Shown here: piece by piece, positions 10,594 through 21,743 of the stretch
Layout: each line of letters opens with the position of its first letter
Position numbering within the stretch: the first letter of the stretch is position 1
Source of the DNA: Betaproteobacteria bacterium
Lineage (GTDB): Bacteria > Pseudomonadota > Gammaproteobacteria > Burkholderiales > Casimicrobiaceae
Assembly: GCA_029884335.1 (NCBI GenBank)
Contig: JAOUIA010000027.1
Coordinates: 1 to 43,952 of the forward strand
Length of the DNA stretch: 43,952 nt
Direction of reading: 5' to 3'
The notes under the pieces: model-generated
Databases searched by the model: none
What the model saw: the letters and a program-made list of their open reading frames with translations, nothing else
What the model was told of the DNA's origin: nothing
Position numbers and translations under genes: made by a program

Positions 10594-10896
10594 ATGGGAC
10601 GTTCACTGAAGAAGGGCCCGTTCGTCGACGGCCACCTGATGGGCAAGGTCGATGCGGCGCGGGCGACGATGGACAAGCGGCCGATCAAGACGTGGTCGCG
10701 GCGCTCGACGATCACCCCGGACTTCGTGGGGCTGACGATCGCCGTCCACAACGGCAAGCAGCACATCCCCGTCTACGTGACCGAGAACATGGTCGGCCAC
10801 AAGCTCGGCGAGTTCTCGCTGACGCGCACCTTCAAGGGCCATCCCGGCGACAAGAAGGCGGCGGTCCCGGCGAAGCCGGCCGGCAAGAAGAAGTAG
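10594..10896 (+). CDS. rpsS: 30S ribosomal protein uS19
   Basis: 100 residues. The [16 protein letters not shown] opening and the [14 protein letters not shown] and [16 protein letters not shown] segments identify uS19, a 30S head protein that pairs with uS13 near the A-site finger. It starts three bases after the rplB stop. The tail after GDKKA is a lysine/alanine-rich extension somewhat longer than in E. coli. Confidence 0.97.
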   Translation: MGRSLKKGPFVDGHLMGKVDAARATMDKRPIKTWSRRSTITPDFVGLTIAVHNGKQHIPVYVTENMVGHKLGEFSLTRTFKGHPGDKKAAVPAKPAGKKK

Positions 10897-10906
10897 GGAG
10901 AGCGCG

Positions 10907-11248
10907 ATGGAAACCTCCGCAACGTTGCGCGGCGTCCGCCTGTCGGCACAGAAGGGGCGGCTCGTGGCCGACCTCGTGCGCGGCATGCCGGTCGCCCGGG
11001 CGCTGGACGTGCTGGCGTTCTCGCCGAAGAAGGGCGCCCGCATCATCCGCAAGGTGCTCGAGAGCGCGATCGCCAACGCCGAGCACAACGACGGCGCCGA
11101 CATCGACGAGCTCAGGGTGACGACGATCTGCGTCGACAAGGCGGCGACCCTGAAGCGCATGAGCGCGCGCGCCAAGGGCCGCGGCAACACGATCGGCAAG
11201 CAGAGCTGCCACGTCCGCATCGTCGTCGGCGACGGCAAGGCCGCATAA
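10907..11248 (+). CDS. rplV: 50S ribosomal protein uL22
   Basis: 113 residues. The N-terminal [20 protein letters not shown] helix region and the C-terminal hairpin [19 protein letters not shown] are seen; the hairpin lines the nascent-chain tunnel and interacts with macrolides in the family. GGGAGAGCG gives a good Shine-Dalgarno just before the ATG. Confidence 0.96.
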   Translation: METSATLRGVRLSAQKGRLVADLVRGMPVARALDVLAFSPKKGARIIRKVLESAIANAEHNDGADIDELRVTTICVDKAATLKRMSARAKGRGNTIGKQSCHVRIVVGDGKAA

Positions 11249-11256
11249 GGAAAGAC

Positions 11257-11959
<703 letters not shown>

Positions 11960-11976
<17 letters not shown>

Positions 11977-12376
11977 AAGGAAGTTCCGCAAGGAGCAGAA
12001 GGGCCGCAACAAGGGCGTGGCCACCGTGGGCGCCAAGGTGTCGTTCGGCGACTACGGCCTCAAGGCGACCACGCGCGGCCGCCTGACGGCGCGCCAGATC
12101 GAGGCGGCGCGCCGCGCGATGACGCGCCACATCAAGCGCGGCGGCCGCATCTGGATCCGCATCTTCCCCGACAAGCCGGTCTCGCAGAAGCCGGCCGAGG
12201 TCCGCATGGGCAACGGCAAGGGCAACCCCGAGTACTACGTCGCCGAGATCGTCCCGGGCAAGGTGCTCTACGAGATGGACGGCGTCGACGAGGCGCTGGC
12301 GCGCGAGGCTTTCGCGCTCGCCGCGGCCAAGCTGCCGCTGCGCACCGCCTTCGTGCACCGCCTGGTCGGCCAATAG
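11960..12376 (+). CDS. rplP: 50S ribosomal protein uL16
   Basis: 138 residues beginning [15 protein letters not shown], the invariant uL16 N-terminus. This fixes the start at 11960, inside the end of rpsC, with an AGGAGCGA Shine-Dalgarno also inside rpsC. The [22 protein letters not shown] segment contains the Arg normally hydroxylated by RoxA-type enzymes in gammaproteobacteria. The overlap implies translational coupling to rpsC. Confidence 0.97.
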
Positions 12377-12387
12377 GGAGAGCGGCG

Positions 12388-12594
12388 ATGAAGCGATCCG
12401 AAGCCAGGAAGGCCCTGAAGGAGAAGTCGCCCGCCGAGCTCCAGACGGAGCTCGAGGCCCTCCTCAAGGAGCAGTTCGGCCTGCGCATGCAGAAGGCCAC
12501 GCAGCAGCTCACGAACACGTCGAAGCTCAGGGACGTCCGCCGCGGCATCGCCCGCGTGCGCACGCTGATGAACCGGAAGGCGGGTGCGGCATGA
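12388..12594 (+). CDS. rpmC: 50S ribosomal protein uL29
   Basis: 68 residues, two-helix protein near the tunnel exit that contacts uL23. The segment [39 protein letters not shown] is cut here for brevity; its key parts are [12 protein letters not shown] and RGIARV. It ends in an ATGA overlap with rpsQ. Confidence 0.95.
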   Translation: MKRSEARKALKEKSPAELQTELEALLKEQFGLRMQKATQQLTNTSKLRDVRRGIARVRTLMNRKAGAA

Positions 12595-12884
12595 CCGAAC
12601 AGCAGCAGTCGCAGGGGATTCCTGCGCGCAAGCCCCTGAACGCGACGGTCGTCGGCCGCGTGGTCAGCGACAAGATGGACAAGACGGTCACCGTGCTGGT
12701 CGAGCGGCGCGTCAAGCACCCGCTTTACGGCAAGGTGGTGACGAAGTCGGCCAAGTACCACGCGCACGACGAGAACAACGAGTGCAAGGAGGGCGACCTG
12801 GTCGAGATCGTCGCCACCCGCAAGCTCGCCAAGACCAAGGCCTGGCGGGTCTCGCAGATCGTCAAGAAGGCGGCGACCGTCTAG
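12591..12884 (+). CDS. rpsQ: 30S ribosomal protein uS17
   Basis: 97 residues. An OB-fold protein of the 30S body that binds 16S rRNA early. [22 protein letters not shown] is the typical first strand set (its core is DKMDKTVTV), followed by [16 protein letters not shown] and the CKEGDLVEI turn. The start overlaps rpmC by four bases. About 20 residues precede the conserved core. It ends the S10 operon; a gap with a promoter follows. Confidence 0.96.
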   Translation: MTEQQQSQGIPARKPLNATVVGRVVSDKMDKTVTVLVERRVKHPLYGKVVTKSAKYHAHDENNECKEGDLVEIVATRKLAKTKAWRVSQIVKKAATV

Positions 12885-12907
12885 CCGCGCGCAGGGGGCG
12901 GCGGGGC

Positions 12908-12936
12908 TTGCAGGACGGGTAAGGCCCTGCCATAAT
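12908..12936 (+). promoter_or_regulatory. Probable spc operon promoter between rpsQ and rplN
   Basis: TTGCAG at 12908-12913 and CATAAT at 12931-12936 are separated by exactly 17 bases. They lie in the only sizeable gap (253 bases) of the S10-spc block and upstream of rplN, the position of the spc promoter in E. coli. Downstream of it the leader is long, about 190 bases, and contains a GCCCGG-A-CCGGGC palindrome. Confidence 0.7.
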
Positions 12937-13137
12937 TACGAGTTCGCCGGTTGGCGGTCCCAAGGGGTCGCGGCGGGCGAGGACAGACAGTTTGCCCGCG
13001 CGAGCGGCGCCCGGACCGGGCCCTCGCGCACACGGGATCCAAAACTGGCCGCCGGTTCGGCGCCGCAGCTCGACTAGACGCGGCGCCGGGCGCTCGGGAA
13101 GTCCGGGGCGGACGCAAGTTGGAGAGACGGGGAAGTC

Positions 13138-13506
13138 ATGATCCAGATGCAGACGGTGCTTGACGTCGCCGACAACACGGGCGCGCGATCGGTCATGTGC
13201 ATCAAGGTGCTCGGCGGGTCGAAGCGCCGCTACGCGCACATCGGCGACGTGATCAAGGTGTCGGTGAAGGACGCCGCGCCGCGCGGTCGCGTCAAGAAGG
13301 GCGAGATCTACAGCGCCGTGGTCGTGCGCACCCGCCAGGGCGTGCGCCGTCCGGACGGCGCGCGGATCCGCTTCGACGCCAACGCCGCCGTGCTGCTCAA
13401 CAACAAGCTCGAGCCGATCGGCACGCGCATCTTCGGACCCGTCACGCGGGAGCTCCGCACCGAGCGGTTCATGAAGATCGTGTCGCTCGCGCCCGAAGTC
13501 CTCTAG
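13138..13506 (+). CDS. rplN: 50S ribosomal protein uL14
   Basis: 122 residues, the standard length, first gene of the spc operon. It begins [19 protein letters not shown], and carries the [17 protein letters not shown] and [13 protein letters not shown] segments. uL14 forms an intersubunit bridge and binds the RsfS silencing factor in the family. GGAGAGACGG lies a few bases before the ATG. Confidence 0.98.
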   Translation: MIQMQTVLDVADNTGARSVMCIKVLGGSKRRYAHIGDVIKVSVKDAAPRGRVKKGEIYSAVVVRTRQGVRRPDGARIRFDANAAVLLNNKLEPIGTRIFGPVTRELRTERFMKIVSLAPEVL

Positions 13507-13518
13507 GACGAGGCGACC

Positions 13519-13836
13519 ATGCGCAAGATCAGGAAGGGCGACACGGTCGTCGTGATCGCCGGCCGCGACAAGGGCAAGCGGGGCGACGTCTCGCGCGTCG
13601 TCGACGCGAGCCACGTCGTCGTCAACGGCATCAACACGGCGAAGCGCCACACGCGGCCGAACCCGATGAAGAACCAGCCGGGCGGCATCGTGCAGAAGGA
13701 GCTGCCGATCCACGTCAGCAACGTCGCGATCTGGAACCCGGTGACGGGCAAGCCCGACCGCGTCGGCTTCCGTGTCCTCGAGGACGGCCGCAAGGTCCGC
13801 TTCTTCAAGGGCAACGGCGAGCAGATCGGCGCTTGA
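13519..13836 (+). CDS. rplX: 50S ribosomal protein uL24
   Basis: 105 residues with a KOW motif at the N-terminus ([19 protein letters not shown]). It is followed by the [20 protein letters not shown] loop, which reaches the tunnel exit. uL24 initiates 50S assembly at the 5' domain of 23S rRNA. It is spaced 12 bases after rplN. Confidence 0.97.
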   Translation: MRKIRKGDTVVVIAGRDKGKRGDVSRVVDASHVVVNGINTAKRHTRPNPMKNQPGGIVQKELPIHVSNVAIWNPVTGKPDRVGFRVLEDGRKVRFFKGNGEQIGA

Positions 13837-13847
13837 GGAGACACTCG

Positions 13848-14387
13848 ATGGCCCGCCTGAAGGAAGCCTACCGCAAGGACGTCGTGCCCGCGCTGATGAA
13901 GCAGTTCGGGTACAAGTCGGTCATGGAAGTGCCGCGCATCGAGAAGATCGTCCTCAACATGGGCGTGGGCGACGCGACGGCCGACAAGAAGCTGCTCGAG
14001 AACGCCAGCGCCGACATGCAGAAGATCTCCGGCCAGAAGCCGGTGGTCACCAAGGCGCGCAAGGCCATCGCGGGGTTCAAGATCCGCGAGGGCTACCCGA
14101 TCGGCTGCATGGTGACGCTGCGCCACGACCGCATGTTCGAGTTCCTCGACCGCCTCGTGTCGGTCGCGCTGCCGCGCGTGCGCGACTTCCGCGGCGTCGG
14201 CGGCAAGGGCTTCGACGGCCAGGGGAACTACAACATGGGCGTCAAGGAGCAGATCATCTTCCCCGAGATCGAGTACGACAAGGTCGACAAGATCCGCGGC
14301 ATGAACATCACGATCACCACGAGCGCGAAGACCGACGCCGAATGCAAGGCGCTGCTCTCCGCGTTCCGTTTCCCGTTCAAGGCCTGA
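13848..14387 (+). CDS. rplE: 50S ribosomal protein uL5
   Basis: 179 residues starting [16 protein letters not shown]. The start at 13848 has GAGGAGACACTCG upstream. Segments [32 protein letters not shown] and [18 protein letters not shown] are characteristic. uL5 contacts 5S rRNA and P-site tRNA in the central protuberance. Confidence 0.97.
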   Translation: MARLKEAYRKDVVPALMKQFGYKSVMEVPRIEKIVLNMGVGDATADKKLLENASADMQKISGQKPVVTKARKAIAGFKIREGYPIGCMVTLRHDRMFEFLDRLVSVALPRVRDFRGVGGKGFDGQGNYNMGVKEQIIFPEIEYDKVDKIRGMNITITTSAKTDAECKALLSAFRFPFKA

Positions 14388-14394
14388 GGCTGCC

Positions 14395-14700
14395 ATGGCG
14401 AAACTCGCCCTGATCAACCGTCAATTGAAGCGCCAGAAGCTCGTGGCGAAGTACGCGAAGAAGCGCGCCGCGCTCGAGGCCATCATCGCCGGCGCGAAGG
14501 TCTCCGACGAGGACCGCTACGAGGCGCGCCTGAAGCTGCAGGCGCTGCCGCGCAACGCGAACCCGACGCGGCTGCGCAACCGGTGCGCGCTCACCGGCCG
14601 CCCGCGCGGCTTCTTCCGCAAGTTCGGCCTCGGCCGCAACAAGCTCCGTGAGTACGCGATGCGCGGCGAGGTGCCGGGCATCGTGAAGGCGAGCTGGTAG
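14395..14700 (+). CDS. rpsN: 30S ribosomal protein uS14 (zinc-free form)
   Basis: 101 residues, the long form without a CXXC zinc finger, as in most proteobacteria. The C-terminal half contains [20 protein letters not shown], with the RNA-binding arginine-rich turn. The ATG lies in a tight seven-base gap after rplE. Confidence 0.97.
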   Translation: MAKLALINRQLKRQKLVAKYAKKRAALEAIIAGAKVSDEDRYEARLKLQALPRNANPTRLRNRCALTGRPRGFFRKFGLGRNKLREYAMRGEVPGIVKASW

Positions 14701-14710
14701 GGGAACGACG

Positions 14711-15103
<393 letters not shown>

Positions 15104-15119
15104 CGGGAGGGGAGACGCC

Positions 15120-15647
15120 ATGTCCCGCATCGGCAACAACCCCGTCAAGCTGCCCGCGAAGGTCGAGGTCGCGCTCGCCGGCGGCGAGATCACCGTCAAG
15201 GGCCCGCTCGGCTCGCTGACGAAGCGCTTCGGCCCCGAGGTCGCGATCGCCCGCAACGGCGACCAGCTCGAGTTCACCGTCGCGTCGCCGCTGGCGAAGG
15301 CGATGCACGGTACCGTGCGCGCCGTCGTGGCCGGCATGGTCAAGGGCGTCACCGAGGGCTTCGAGAAGAAGCTCACGCTGGTCGGCGTCGGCTACCGCGC
15401 GCAGGCGGCGGGCGACAAGCTCAATCTCTCGCTGGGCTTCTCGCACCCCGTCGTCCACCAGATGCCGAAGGGCGTCACGGCGACGACGCCGCAGCAGACC
15501 GAGATCGTCGTCAAGGGCACCGACAAGCAGGCCGTGGGGCAGGTCGCGGCGGAGATCCGCGCCTACCGCCCGCCGGAGCCGTACAAGGGCAAGGGCGTGC
15601 GCTACCACGACGAGCAGGTCAAGCTCAAGGAAACGAAGAAGAAGTAA
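15120..15647 (+). CDS. rplF: 50S ribosomal protein uL6
   Basis: 175 residues with two related domains. [17 protein letters not shown] starts the first. The second contains [21 protein letters not shown] (core GYRAQ...[10 protein letters not shown]) and ends with [15 protein letters not shown], the usual uL6 C-terminal signature. The family lies near the sarcin-ricin loop. GGGAGGGGAGACGCC gives a strong Shine-Dalgarno. Confidence 0.98.
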   Translation: MSRIGNNPVKLPAKVEVALAGGEITVKGPLGSLTKRFGPEVAIARNGDQLEFTVASPLAKAMHGTVRAVVAGMVKGVTEGFEKKLTLVGVGYRAQAAGDKLNLSLGFSHPVVHQMPKGVTATTPQQTEIVVKGTDKQAVGQVAAEIRAYRPPEPYKGKGVRYHDEQVKLKETKKK

Positions 15648-15657
15648 GGGGCGAACG

Positions 15658-16017
15658 ATGAGCATCGGAAAGAAGGAAGCCCGCGTGCGCCGCGCCCGTC
15701 AGACCCGGGCGCGCATCGCCGGGCAGCGCGCCAACCGCCTGGTCGTGAGCCGCTCGAACCTGCACATCTACGCGCAGATCATCGCGCCGAACGGGCAGCA
15801 GGTGCTCGCCAGCGCGTCCACGCTCGAGGCCGACGTGCGCAAGGACCTGAAGAACGGCGGCAACAAGGGCGCCGCGGCGCTCGTCGGCAAGCGCATCGCC
15901 GAGAAGGCGAAGGCGATCGGCGTTTCCGCGGTCGCGTTCGACCGCGCCGGATTCCGTTACCACGGCCGCGTCAAGGCGCTGGCCGACGCGGCCCGAGAGG
16001 GCGGCCTCGAGTTCTGA
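15658..16017 (+). CDS. rplR: 50S ribosomal protein uL18
   Basis: 119 residues, 5S rRNA-binding protein of the central protuberance. The basic N-terminus [20 protein letters not shown] (first part [11 protein letters not shown]) is followed by [13 protein letters not shown] and the C-terminal [20 protein letters not shown]. It is co-directional and ten bases after rplF. Confidence 0.97.
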   Translation: MSIGKKEARVRRARQTRARIAGQRANRLVVSRSNLHIYAQIIAPNGQQVLASASTLEADVRKDLKNGGNKGAAALVGKRIAEKAKAIGVSAVAFDRAGFRYHGRVKALADAAREGGLEF

Positions 16018-16036
16018 GGCTCCGAGGACAGGACCC

Positions 16037-16567
16037 ATGGCAGAGCAACGGCGTAGTTCGCGCAACCAGCCCCAGGCGGAAGACCGCGGGGACGGGCTCC
16101 GCGAGAAGATGATCAGCATCAACCGCGTCACGAAGGTGGTGAAGGGCGGCCGCATCCTCGGCTTCGCCGCGCTCACCGTCGTCGGCGACGGCGACGGCGG
16201 CGTGGGCATGGGCAAGGGCAAGGCGAAGGAAGTGCCCGTCGCCGTGCAGAAGGCGATGGAGGAGGCCCGCCGCAGGCTCGCCAAGGTGCGCCTCAAGAAG
16301 GGCACGCTGCACCACCCGTCGATCGGCAAGCACGGCTCGACGACGGTGTTCATGCAGCCCGCCGCGGACGGCACCGGCATCATCGCCGGCGGCGCGGCGC
16401 GGGCCGTGTTCGAGGTGGTCGGCGTGACCAACGTGCTGGCGAAGACGCACGGACCGACGAACCCTTACAACGTCGTGCGCGCGACGCTGAACGGGCTGCA
16501 GGCGCAGTGCTCGCCGGCCGACATCGCGGCCAAGCGCGGCAAGAGCGTCGACGAGATCCTGGGGTAG
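16037..16567 (+). CDS. rpsE: 30S ribosomal protein uS5
   Basis: 176 residues. The dsRNA-binding-like domain contains [19 protein letters not shown] and the [19 protein letters not shown] segment. The C-terminal half carries [20 protein letters not shown]. uS5 influences decoding accuracy, and the loop VTKVVKGGR is where spectinomycin-resistance changes occur in relatives. The first 25 residues are a charged, poorly conserved extension. Confidence 0.97.
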   Translation: MAEQRRSSRNQPQAEDRGDGLREKMISINRVTKVVKGGRILGFAALTVVGDGDGGVGMGKGKAKEVPVAVQKAMEEARRRLAKVRLKKGTLHHPSIGKHGSTTVFMQPAADGTGIIAGGAARAVFEVVGVTNVLAKTHGPTNPYNVVRATLNGLQAQCSPADIAAKRGKSVDEILG

Positions 16568-16571
16568 CGCG

Positions 16572-16757
16572 ATGGCGGACGGCAAGAAGATCAAGGTCAC
16601 GCTGGTGAAGGGCGTCGCCCGCACGGCCAAGGGCCACCGCGAGACGGTGCGGGGACTGGGCCTCAAGTGGACGAACCACACGGTGGAGCTCGTCGACACG
16701 CCGTCGGTGCGCGGCATGATCACCAAGGTCGGCTACCTCCTCAAGGTCGCCGAGTAA
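16572..16757 (+). CDS. rpmD: 50S ribosomal protein uL30
   Basis: 61 residues, a single small alpha/beta domain. [24 protein letters not shown] (core [12 protein letters not shown]) and the [14 protein letters not shown] segment identify it. It starts four bases after rpsE. Confidence 0.96.
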   Translation: MADGKKIKVTLVKGVARTAKGHRETVRGLGLKWTNHTVELVDTPSVRGMITKVGYLLKVAE

Positions 16758-16768
16758 GGAACCGCACG

Positions 16769-17200
16769 ATGCGACTCAACACGATCAAGCCCGCGGCGGG
16801 CAGCAAGAAAGCGAAGCGCCGGGTCGGCCGCGGCATCGGCTCGGGGCTCGGCAAGACGGCCGGCCGCGGCCACAAGGGCCAGAAGTCGCGTTCGGGCGGC
16901 TTCCACAAGGTCGGCTTCGAAGGCGGCCAGATGCCGCTGCAGCGCCGCCTGCCCAAGCGCGGCTTCGTGTCGCGCACGCGCGATGACACCGCCGAGGTGC
17001 GGCTCGCCGACCTCGCGCGCTGCCCGGTCGACGCGATCGACCTTCTCGCGCTCAAGTCGGCCGGGCTGGTCCCCGCTGCCGCCAAGTCGGCGAAGGTCAT
17101 CCTGAAGGGGAAGATCGAGCGCGCGGTGAAGCTCTCCGGCGTGCTCGCGACCAAGGGTGCCAAGGCGGCCATCGAGGCCGCGGGCGGGGCCGTCGCCTGA
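16769..17200 (+). CDS. rplO: 50S ribosomal protein uL15
   Basis: 143 residues. It starts [18 protein letters not shown] and contains the glycine-rich [20 protein letters not shown] segment and the [20 protein letters not shown] motif, the extended N-terminal region that penetrates the 50S core. The start at 16769 follows AAGGAACCGC. Confidence 0.97.
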   Translation: MRLNTIKPAAGSKKAKRRVGRGIGSGLGKTAGRGHKGQKSRSGGFHKVGFEGGQMPLQRRLPKRGFVSRTRDDTAEVRLADLARCPVDAIDLLALKSAGLVPAAAKSAKVILKGKIERAVKLSGVLATKGAKAAIEAAGGAVA

Positions 17201-17246
17201 CGGCGGCGTGCGAAGGCGCAACGGGAACGAGCCCAGGCGAAGCGAC

Positions 17247-18569
17247 GTGGCGACGGTCAATCCGGCCCTGAAGACGGGAACGAAGTACGCCGACCTCAAG
17301 CGGCGGCTGTGGTTCCTGCTGGGCGCGCTCATCGTCTACCGGATCGGGACGCACATCCCGGTGCCGGGCATCAACGCGTCCGTGCTCGACGAGCTGTTCC
17401 GCTCGCAGCAGGGCGGGATCCTGGGCCTGTTCAACGTGTTCTCGGGCGGCGCGCTGTCGCGCTTCTCGATCCTTGCGCTGGGCATCATGCCGTACATCTC
17501 GGCGTCGATCATCATGCAGCTGTGCACGGTGGTGGTCCCGTCGCTCGAGGCGCTCAAGAAGGAGGGCGAGGCGGGCCGGCGCAAGATCACCCAGTACACG
17601 CGCTACGCGACGCTGGGGCTCGCGTTCTTCCAGGCGATCGGCATCGCCATCGCGCTCGAGGCGCAGGCGGGGCTCGTCCTCGACCCGGGCCTCGCGTTCC
17701 GCACGGTGACGGCCCTCACGCTGGTCACCGGCACGATGTTCCTGATGTGGCTGGGCGAGCAGATCACCGAGCGCGGGCTGGGCAACGGCATCTCGCTGCT
17801 GATCTTCGCCGGCATCGCCGCCGGGCTGCCGAGCGCGATCGGGCTCACGCTGGAGCAGGCGCGCACCGGCGCCTACTCGATCCCGCTGGTGCTCGGCATC
17901 GCCGCGCTGATCGTGCTGGTGACGGCGTTCGTCGTGTTCGTCGAGCGCGCCCAGCGCAAGATCCTGGTCAACTACGCGAAGCGCCAGGTCGGCAACAAGG
18001 TCTACCAGGGGCAGAGCTCTCACCTGCCGCTCAAGCTCAACATGGCCGGCGTGATCCCGCCGATCTTCGCCTCGTCGATCATCCTGTTCCCGGCCACGAT
18101 GGCGCAGTGGTTCGGCTCCGGCGAGGGCACGATCTGGCTGCGCGACCTCGCCGCCGCGCTGGCGCCGGGACAGCCGGTGCACGAGCTCCTGTACGCCGCG
18201 GCGATCGTCTTCTTCTGCTTCTTCTACACGGCGCTGCAGTACAACCCGAAGGAGACGGCGGACAACCTGAAGAAGTCGGGCGCGTTCATCCCCGGCTACC
18301 GACCGGGCGACCAGACGGCGAAGTACCTCGAGAAGATCACGCTGCGCCTCACGCTGCTCGGCTCGATGTACCTCGTGGTGGTGTGCTTCATCCCGAACTT
18401 CCTGATCGCGTGGAAGAACGTGCCGTTCTACTTCGGCGGGACGTCGCTGCTGATCATCGTCGTGGTGACGATGGACTTCATGACGCAGGTGCAGGCGTAC
18501 ATGATGTCGCAGCAGTACGAGAGCCTGCTGCGCAAGGCGAACTTCAAGGGAGGGTTGCCCACGCGTTGA
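17247..18569 (+). CDS. secY: Protein translocase subunit SecY
   Basis: 440 residues, ten predicted membrane segments, the pore of the Sec translocon. The plug region [20 protein letters not shown] follows TM1. Cytoplasmic loop signatures include [15 protein letters not shown] and [19 protein letters not shown]; the C-terminal loop has [17 protein letters not shown] chose the GTG at 17247 because it gives the usual MATVNPAL-type N-terminus and follows CCAGGCGAAG; the open frame extends to 17157 inside rplO with a Pro/Arg-rich tail not typical of SecY. Confidence 0.95.
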   Translation: MATVNPALKTGTKYADLKRRLWFLLGALIVYRIGTHIPVPGINASVLDELFRSQQGGILGLFNVFSGGALSRFSILALGIMPYISASIIMQLCTVVVPSLEALKKEGEAGRRKITQYTRYATLGLAFFQAIGIAIALEAQAGLVLDPGLAFRTVTALTLVTGTMFLMWLGEQITERGLGNGISLLIFAGIAAGLPSAIGLTLEQARTGAYSIPLVLGIAALIVLVTAFVVFVERAQRKILVNYAKRQVGNKVYQGQSSHLPLKLNMAGVIPPIFASSIILFPATMAQWFGSGEGTIWLRDLAAALAPGQPVHELLYAAAIVFFCFFYTALQYNPKETADNLKKSGAFIPGYRPGDQTAKYLEKITLRLTLLGSMYLVVVCFIPNFLIAWKNVPFYFGGTSLLIIVVVTMDFMTQVQAYMMSQQYESLLRKANFKGGLPTR

Positions 18570-18638
18570 GCCCGCCCATCCCCTTGCGGCGGGCGGGCGA
18601 GGGGAGACGGCCGGGGCCGCTGCGCGGCCGGACGAGGC

Positions 18639-18857
18639 ATGGCGAAGGAAGACACGATCCAGATGCAGGGCGAGGTCGTCGAGATGCTGCCCAACGCGAC
18701 GTTCCGCGTGAAGCTCGAGAACGACCACGTGGTTCTGGGGCACATCTCCGGGAAGATGAGGATGCACTACATCAAGATCCTCCCGGGCGACAAGGTGACG
18801 GTCGAGCTGACGCCGTACGACCTGACGCGGGCGAGGATCGTGTTCCGCGCGAAGTGA
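18639..18857 (+). CDS. infA: Translation initiation factor IF-1
   Basis: 72 residues, single OB-fold that binds the 30S A site. It starts [18 protein letters not shown] and includes [18 protein letters not shown] and [12 protein letters not shown]. Its position between secY and rpmJ is common in betaproteobacteria. Confidence 0.97.
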   Translation: MAKEDTIQMQGEVVEMLPNATFRVKLENDHVVLGHISGKMRMHYIKILPGDKVTVELTPYDLTRARIVFRAK

Positions 18858-18863
18858 GCCGGG

Positions 18864-18891
18864 CAACAGAGGACAGGGAACAGGAATCAGA
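18864..18891 (+). repeat. Dispersed repeat copy in the infA-rpmJ gap
   Basis: Contains CAGGGAACAG at 18874-18883 within a 27-base stretch matching the reverse complement of the 6134-6160 region at 24 of 27 positions by eye, and the 6085-6103 copy at 17 of 19. It lies inside the spc transcript, so whatever it is, it tolerates transcription. Confidence 0.75.
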
Positions 18892-18954
18892 GGCGGCAGG
18901 ATTTCCCGCAACGCGCAGATCGGGCGCGGCGGTGCGGCCGACCAGGAGAGCGAA

Positions 18955-19068
18955 ATGAAAGTACTGGCATCCGTCAAGAAGATCTGCCGCAAGTGCAAGA
19001 TCATCCGCCGCAACGGCGTGGTGCGGGTGATCTGCACCGAGCCGCGACACAAGCAGCGCCAGGGCTAG
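18955..19068 (+). CDS. rpmJ: 50S ribosomal protein bL36
   Basis: 37 residues with a zinc-ribbon set Cys11, Cys14, Cys27 and His32 (ICRKCK ... [13 protein letters not shown]). This is the zinc-binding (C+) form. It starts with an AGGAGAGCGAA Shine-Dalgarno and is followed by rpsM, the normal order. Confidence 0.95.
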   Translation: MKVLASVKKICRKCKIIRRNGVVRVICTEPRHKQRQG

Positions 19069-19101
19069 AGCCCGCGCGAGCGCCGAACAGGACGAACAAC
19101 C

Positions 19102-19485
19102 ATGGCCCGTATTGCAGGCGTCAACATCCCCAACCACGCGCACGCCGTCATCGCGCTGCAGTCGATCTACGGGATCGGCCCGACGCGCGCGAAGGCGATC
19201 TGCACCGCGTCGGGCGTCAACCCGGCGGCGAAGATCAAGGATCTCTCCGACGGCGAGATGGACAAGCTGCGCGAGCACGTCGGCCGCTTCACCGTCGAGG
19301 GCGACCTGCGGCGCGAGCAGACCATGAACATCAAGCGGCTGATGGACCTCGGCTGCTACCGCGGCACGCGCCACCGCAAGGGCCTGCCCGTGCGGGGCCA
19401 GCGCACGCGCACGAACGCGCGCACGCGCAAGGGCCCGAAGAAGGGCCGCACGGTCGCGCTCGGCAAGGGCGCCGCCGCGAAGTAA
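19102..19485 (+). CDS. rpsM: 30S ribosomal protein uS13
   Basis: 127 residues, first gene of the alpha operon group. It begins [19 protein letters not shown], with [11 protein letters not shown] and the C-terminal [19 protein letters not shown] tail that contacts P-site tRNA. About 30 bases separate it from rpmJ, and the sequence between does not show a clear S4-type pseudoknot by eye. Confidence 0.97.
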   Translation: MARIAGVNIPNHAHAVIALQSIYGIGPTRAKAICTASGVNPAAKIKDLSDGEMDKLREHVGRFTVEGDLRREQTMNIKRLMDLGCYRGTRHRKGLPVRGQRTRTNARTRKGPKKGRTVALGKGAAAK

Positions 19486-19500
19486 CCGAAGGGAACCCGA

Positions 19501-19911
19501 ATGGCACAGCAATCCTCGCAGAAGGCCGCCACCGCGGCGCGCGCGCGCAAGAAGGTGCGCAAGAGCGTCTCGGAGGGCATCGCGCACATCCACGCGTCGT
19601 TCAACAACACGATCATCACGATCACCGACCGGCAGGGGAACGCGCTGTCCTGGGCGACGTCGGGCGGCGCCGGATTCAAGGGCTCCCGCAAGTCGACGCC
19701 GTTCGCCGCGCAGGTGGCCGCCGAGTCGGCCGGCCGCGCCGCGCAGGAGCACGGCGTCAAGAACCTCGAGGTCCGCATCAAGGGGCCGGGTCCGGGGCGC
19801 GAGTCGGCGGTGCGCGCGCTGAACGCGCTGGGGCTCAAGATCACCTCGATCGCGGACGTGACGCCGGTGCCGCACAACGGCTGCCGCCCGCCGAAGCGGC
19901 GCCGCATCTAG
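19501..19911 (+). CDS. rpsK: 30S ribosomal protein uS11
   Basis: 136 residues. The platform protein signature [19 protein letters not shown] and [18 protein letters not shown] segments are clear, with C-terminal [18 protein letters not shown]. The N-terminal 20 residues are Ala/Lys/Arg rich. Confidence 0.97.
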   Translation: MAQQSSQKAATAARARKKVRKSVSEGIAHIHASFNNTIITITDRQGNALSWATSGGAGFKGSRKSTPFAAQVAAESAGRAAQEHGVKNLEVRIKGPGPGRESAVRALNALGLKITSIADVTPVPHNGCRPPKRRRI

Positions 19912-19982
19912 GAAGGACACGGCGCAGCACACGCCCCCACGGGCAATCTGGACGCACACGCAGTCACGCAGCAGTTTCCTCT

Positions 19983-20054
19983 GGAAGTCGACGGGCCTCA
20001 CGCGCGACTTCCGGGACGACAGACCGGCGAGGAGCGGATTCCCGCTTCCCGCCG
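19983..20054 (+). promoter_or_regulatory. Two hairpins in the rpsK-rpsD leader
   Basis: In the 164-base gap before rpsD, GGAAGTCG at 19983-19990 can pair with CGACTTCC at 20005-20012. A second stem at 20025-20037 pairs with 20042-20054 around an ATTC loop, with one mismatch and one G-U. In some bacteria uS4 binds structured leaders to repress its own synthesis, so a uS4 control site is a reasonable but unproven reading. Confidence 0.45.
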
Positions 20055-20075
20055 CCATAGATAGGACAGCTAAGA

Positions 20076-20699
20076 ATGGCTCGTTACACCGGCCCCAAGT
20101 GCAAGCTGGCGCGACGGGAGGGCACCGACCTCTTCCTGAAAAGCGCGCGTCGAAGCCTCGACTCCAAGTGCAAGCTCGACACCAAGCCGGGACAGCACGG
20201 CGTCAAGTCGGGCATGCGCACCTCCGACTACGGCAAGCAGCTGCGCGAGAAGCAGAAGCTGCGCCGGATCTACGGCCTGCTCGAGCGGCAGTTCCAGCGC
20301 TACTTCCAGGAGGCGGCGCGGCGCACCGGCTCGACCGGCGAGAACCTGCTCAAGCTCCTCGAGTCGCGGCTCGACAACGTCGTCTACCGGATGGGCTTCG
20401 GAAGCACGCGCGCGGAAGCGCGCCAGCTGGTGACGCACGGCTCGATCCAGGTCAACGGCCGCCGCACCAACGTCCCCTCCGCGCTGCTGCGCGCCGGCGA
20501 CGTGGTGACGGTCACCGAGCGCGCTCGCGCGCAGCTGCGCATCCAGGACGCGCTGCAGCTCGCCGAGAAGGTCGGCTTCCCCGCGTGGGTGGAAGTCGAC
20601 GCGAAGAAGATGACCGGCACGTTCAAGGGCGCGCCGGAGCGCTCGGAGTTCGGCCAGGACATCAACGAGTCGCTCGTCGTCGAGTTGTACTCCAAGTAA
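20076..20699 (+). CDS. rpsD: 30S ribosomal protein uS4
   Basis: 207 residues. [23 protein letters not shown] opening, then the S4 RNA-binding domain ([28 protein letters not shown], core [12 protein letters not shown]) in the middle. uS4 nucleates 30S body assembly and in enterobacteria represses the alpha operon. The zinc-ligand cysteine pattern of some uS4 proteins is absent; Cys9 and Cys32 alone are seen in the first 40 residues. Confidence 0.97.
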   Translation: MARYTGPKCKLARREGTDLFLKSARRSLDSKCKLDTKPGQHGVKSGMRTSDYGKQLREKQKLRRIYGLLERQFQRYFQEAARRTGSTGENLLKLLESRLDNVVYRMGFGSTRAEARQLVTHGSIQVNGRRTNVPSALLRAGDVVTVTERARAQLRIQDALQLAEKVGFPAWVEVDAKKMTGTFKGAPERSEFGQDINESLVVELYSK

Positions 20700-20765
20700 C
20701 CGGGAATCACGCCGGTCGCAGCCGCGGTCCGCGGCAGCGGCCGTCGTCTCTTAAAGGCATACCGC

Positions 20766-21743
20766 ATGCAAAGCAATGTCCTGCTGAAGCCGCGCATCAT
20801 CGACGTGCAAAGCATGTCGCCGTTCCACGCCAAGGTGGTGATGGAGCCGTTCGAGCGCGGCTACGGGCACACGCTGGGCAACGCGCTGCGCCGCGTGCTG
20901 CTCTCGTCGATGCCGGGCTACGCGCCGACCGAGGTGAAGATCACCGGGGTGCTGCACGAGTACTCGGCGCTCGACGGGGTGCAGGAGGACGTCGTGGACG
21001 TCCTGCTCAACCTCAAGGGCGTGGTGCTGAAGCTGCACAACCGCGACCACGTGATGCTGCGCCTGGCCAAGAGCGGCGAGGGGCCGGTGACCGCGGGCGA
21101 CATCGAGCCGAACCACGACGTCGAGATCATCAATCCCGAGCACGTGATCGCCCACCTGACCGCGGGCGGCAAGGTCGAGATGGAGATCCGCGTCGAAAAG
21201 GGCCGCGGCTACCAGCCCGCGACCGCGCGCGCCAAGCCCGAGGGCGGCCGCACGATCGGCTCGATCCTGCTCGACGCCTCGTTCTCGCCGGTGCGTCGCG
21301 TCAGCTACGCGGTCGAGAGCGCGCGCGTCGAGCAGCGCACCGACCTCGACAAGCTCGTGCTGGACATCGAGACGAACGGCGTGGTCGAGCCGGAGCAGGC
21401 CGTGCGCTACGCGGCCTCCGTGCTGGTCGAGCAGCTGTCGGTGTTCGCCGACCTGAAGGGCACGGAGTCGCCCGAGGCCGTGCGGTCGGCGCCGCCGGTC
21501 GACCCGACGCTGCTGCGGCCGGTCGACGACCTCGAGCTCACCGTGCGCTCGGCGAACTGCCTCAAGGCCGAGAACATCTACTACATCGGCGACCTGATCC
21601 AGCGCACCGAGACCGAGCTCCTGAAGACGCCGAACCTCGGCCGCAAGTCGCTCAACGAGATCAAGGAAGTTCTGGCTTCGCGCGGGCTCTCGCTCGGCAT
21701 GAAGCTGGAGAACTGGCCCCCAGCCGGCCTTGATCGGCCATAA
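20766..21743 (+). CDS. rpoA: RNA polymerase subunit alpha
   Basis: 325 residues. The N-terminal dimerisation domain includes [21 protein letters not shown] (core [17 protein letters not shown]). The C-terminal DNA- and activator-binding domain has [20 protein letters not shown] and [13 protein letters not shown], with the Arg equivalent to E. coli Arg265 in VRSANC. The stop codon at 21741 lies inside the left arm of a perfect 16-bp hairpin (21734-21768), an unusual placement that could affect termination or 3' end stability. Confidence 0.98.
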   Translation: MQSNVLLKPRIIDVQSMSPFHAKVVMEPFERGYGHTLGNALRRVLLSSMPGYAPTEVKITGVLHEYSALDGVQEDVVDVLLNLKGVVLKLHNRDHVMLRLAKSGEGPVTAGDIEPNHDVEIINPEHVIAHLTAGGKVEMEIRVEKGRGYQPATARAKPEGGRTIGSILLDASFSPVRRVSYAVESARVEQRTDLDKLVLDIETNGVVEPEQAVRYAASVLVEQLSVFADLKGTESPEAVRSAPPVDPTLLRPVDDLELTVRSANCLKAENIYYIGDLIQRTETELLKTPNLGRKSLNEIKEVLASRGLSLGMKLENWPPAGLDRP

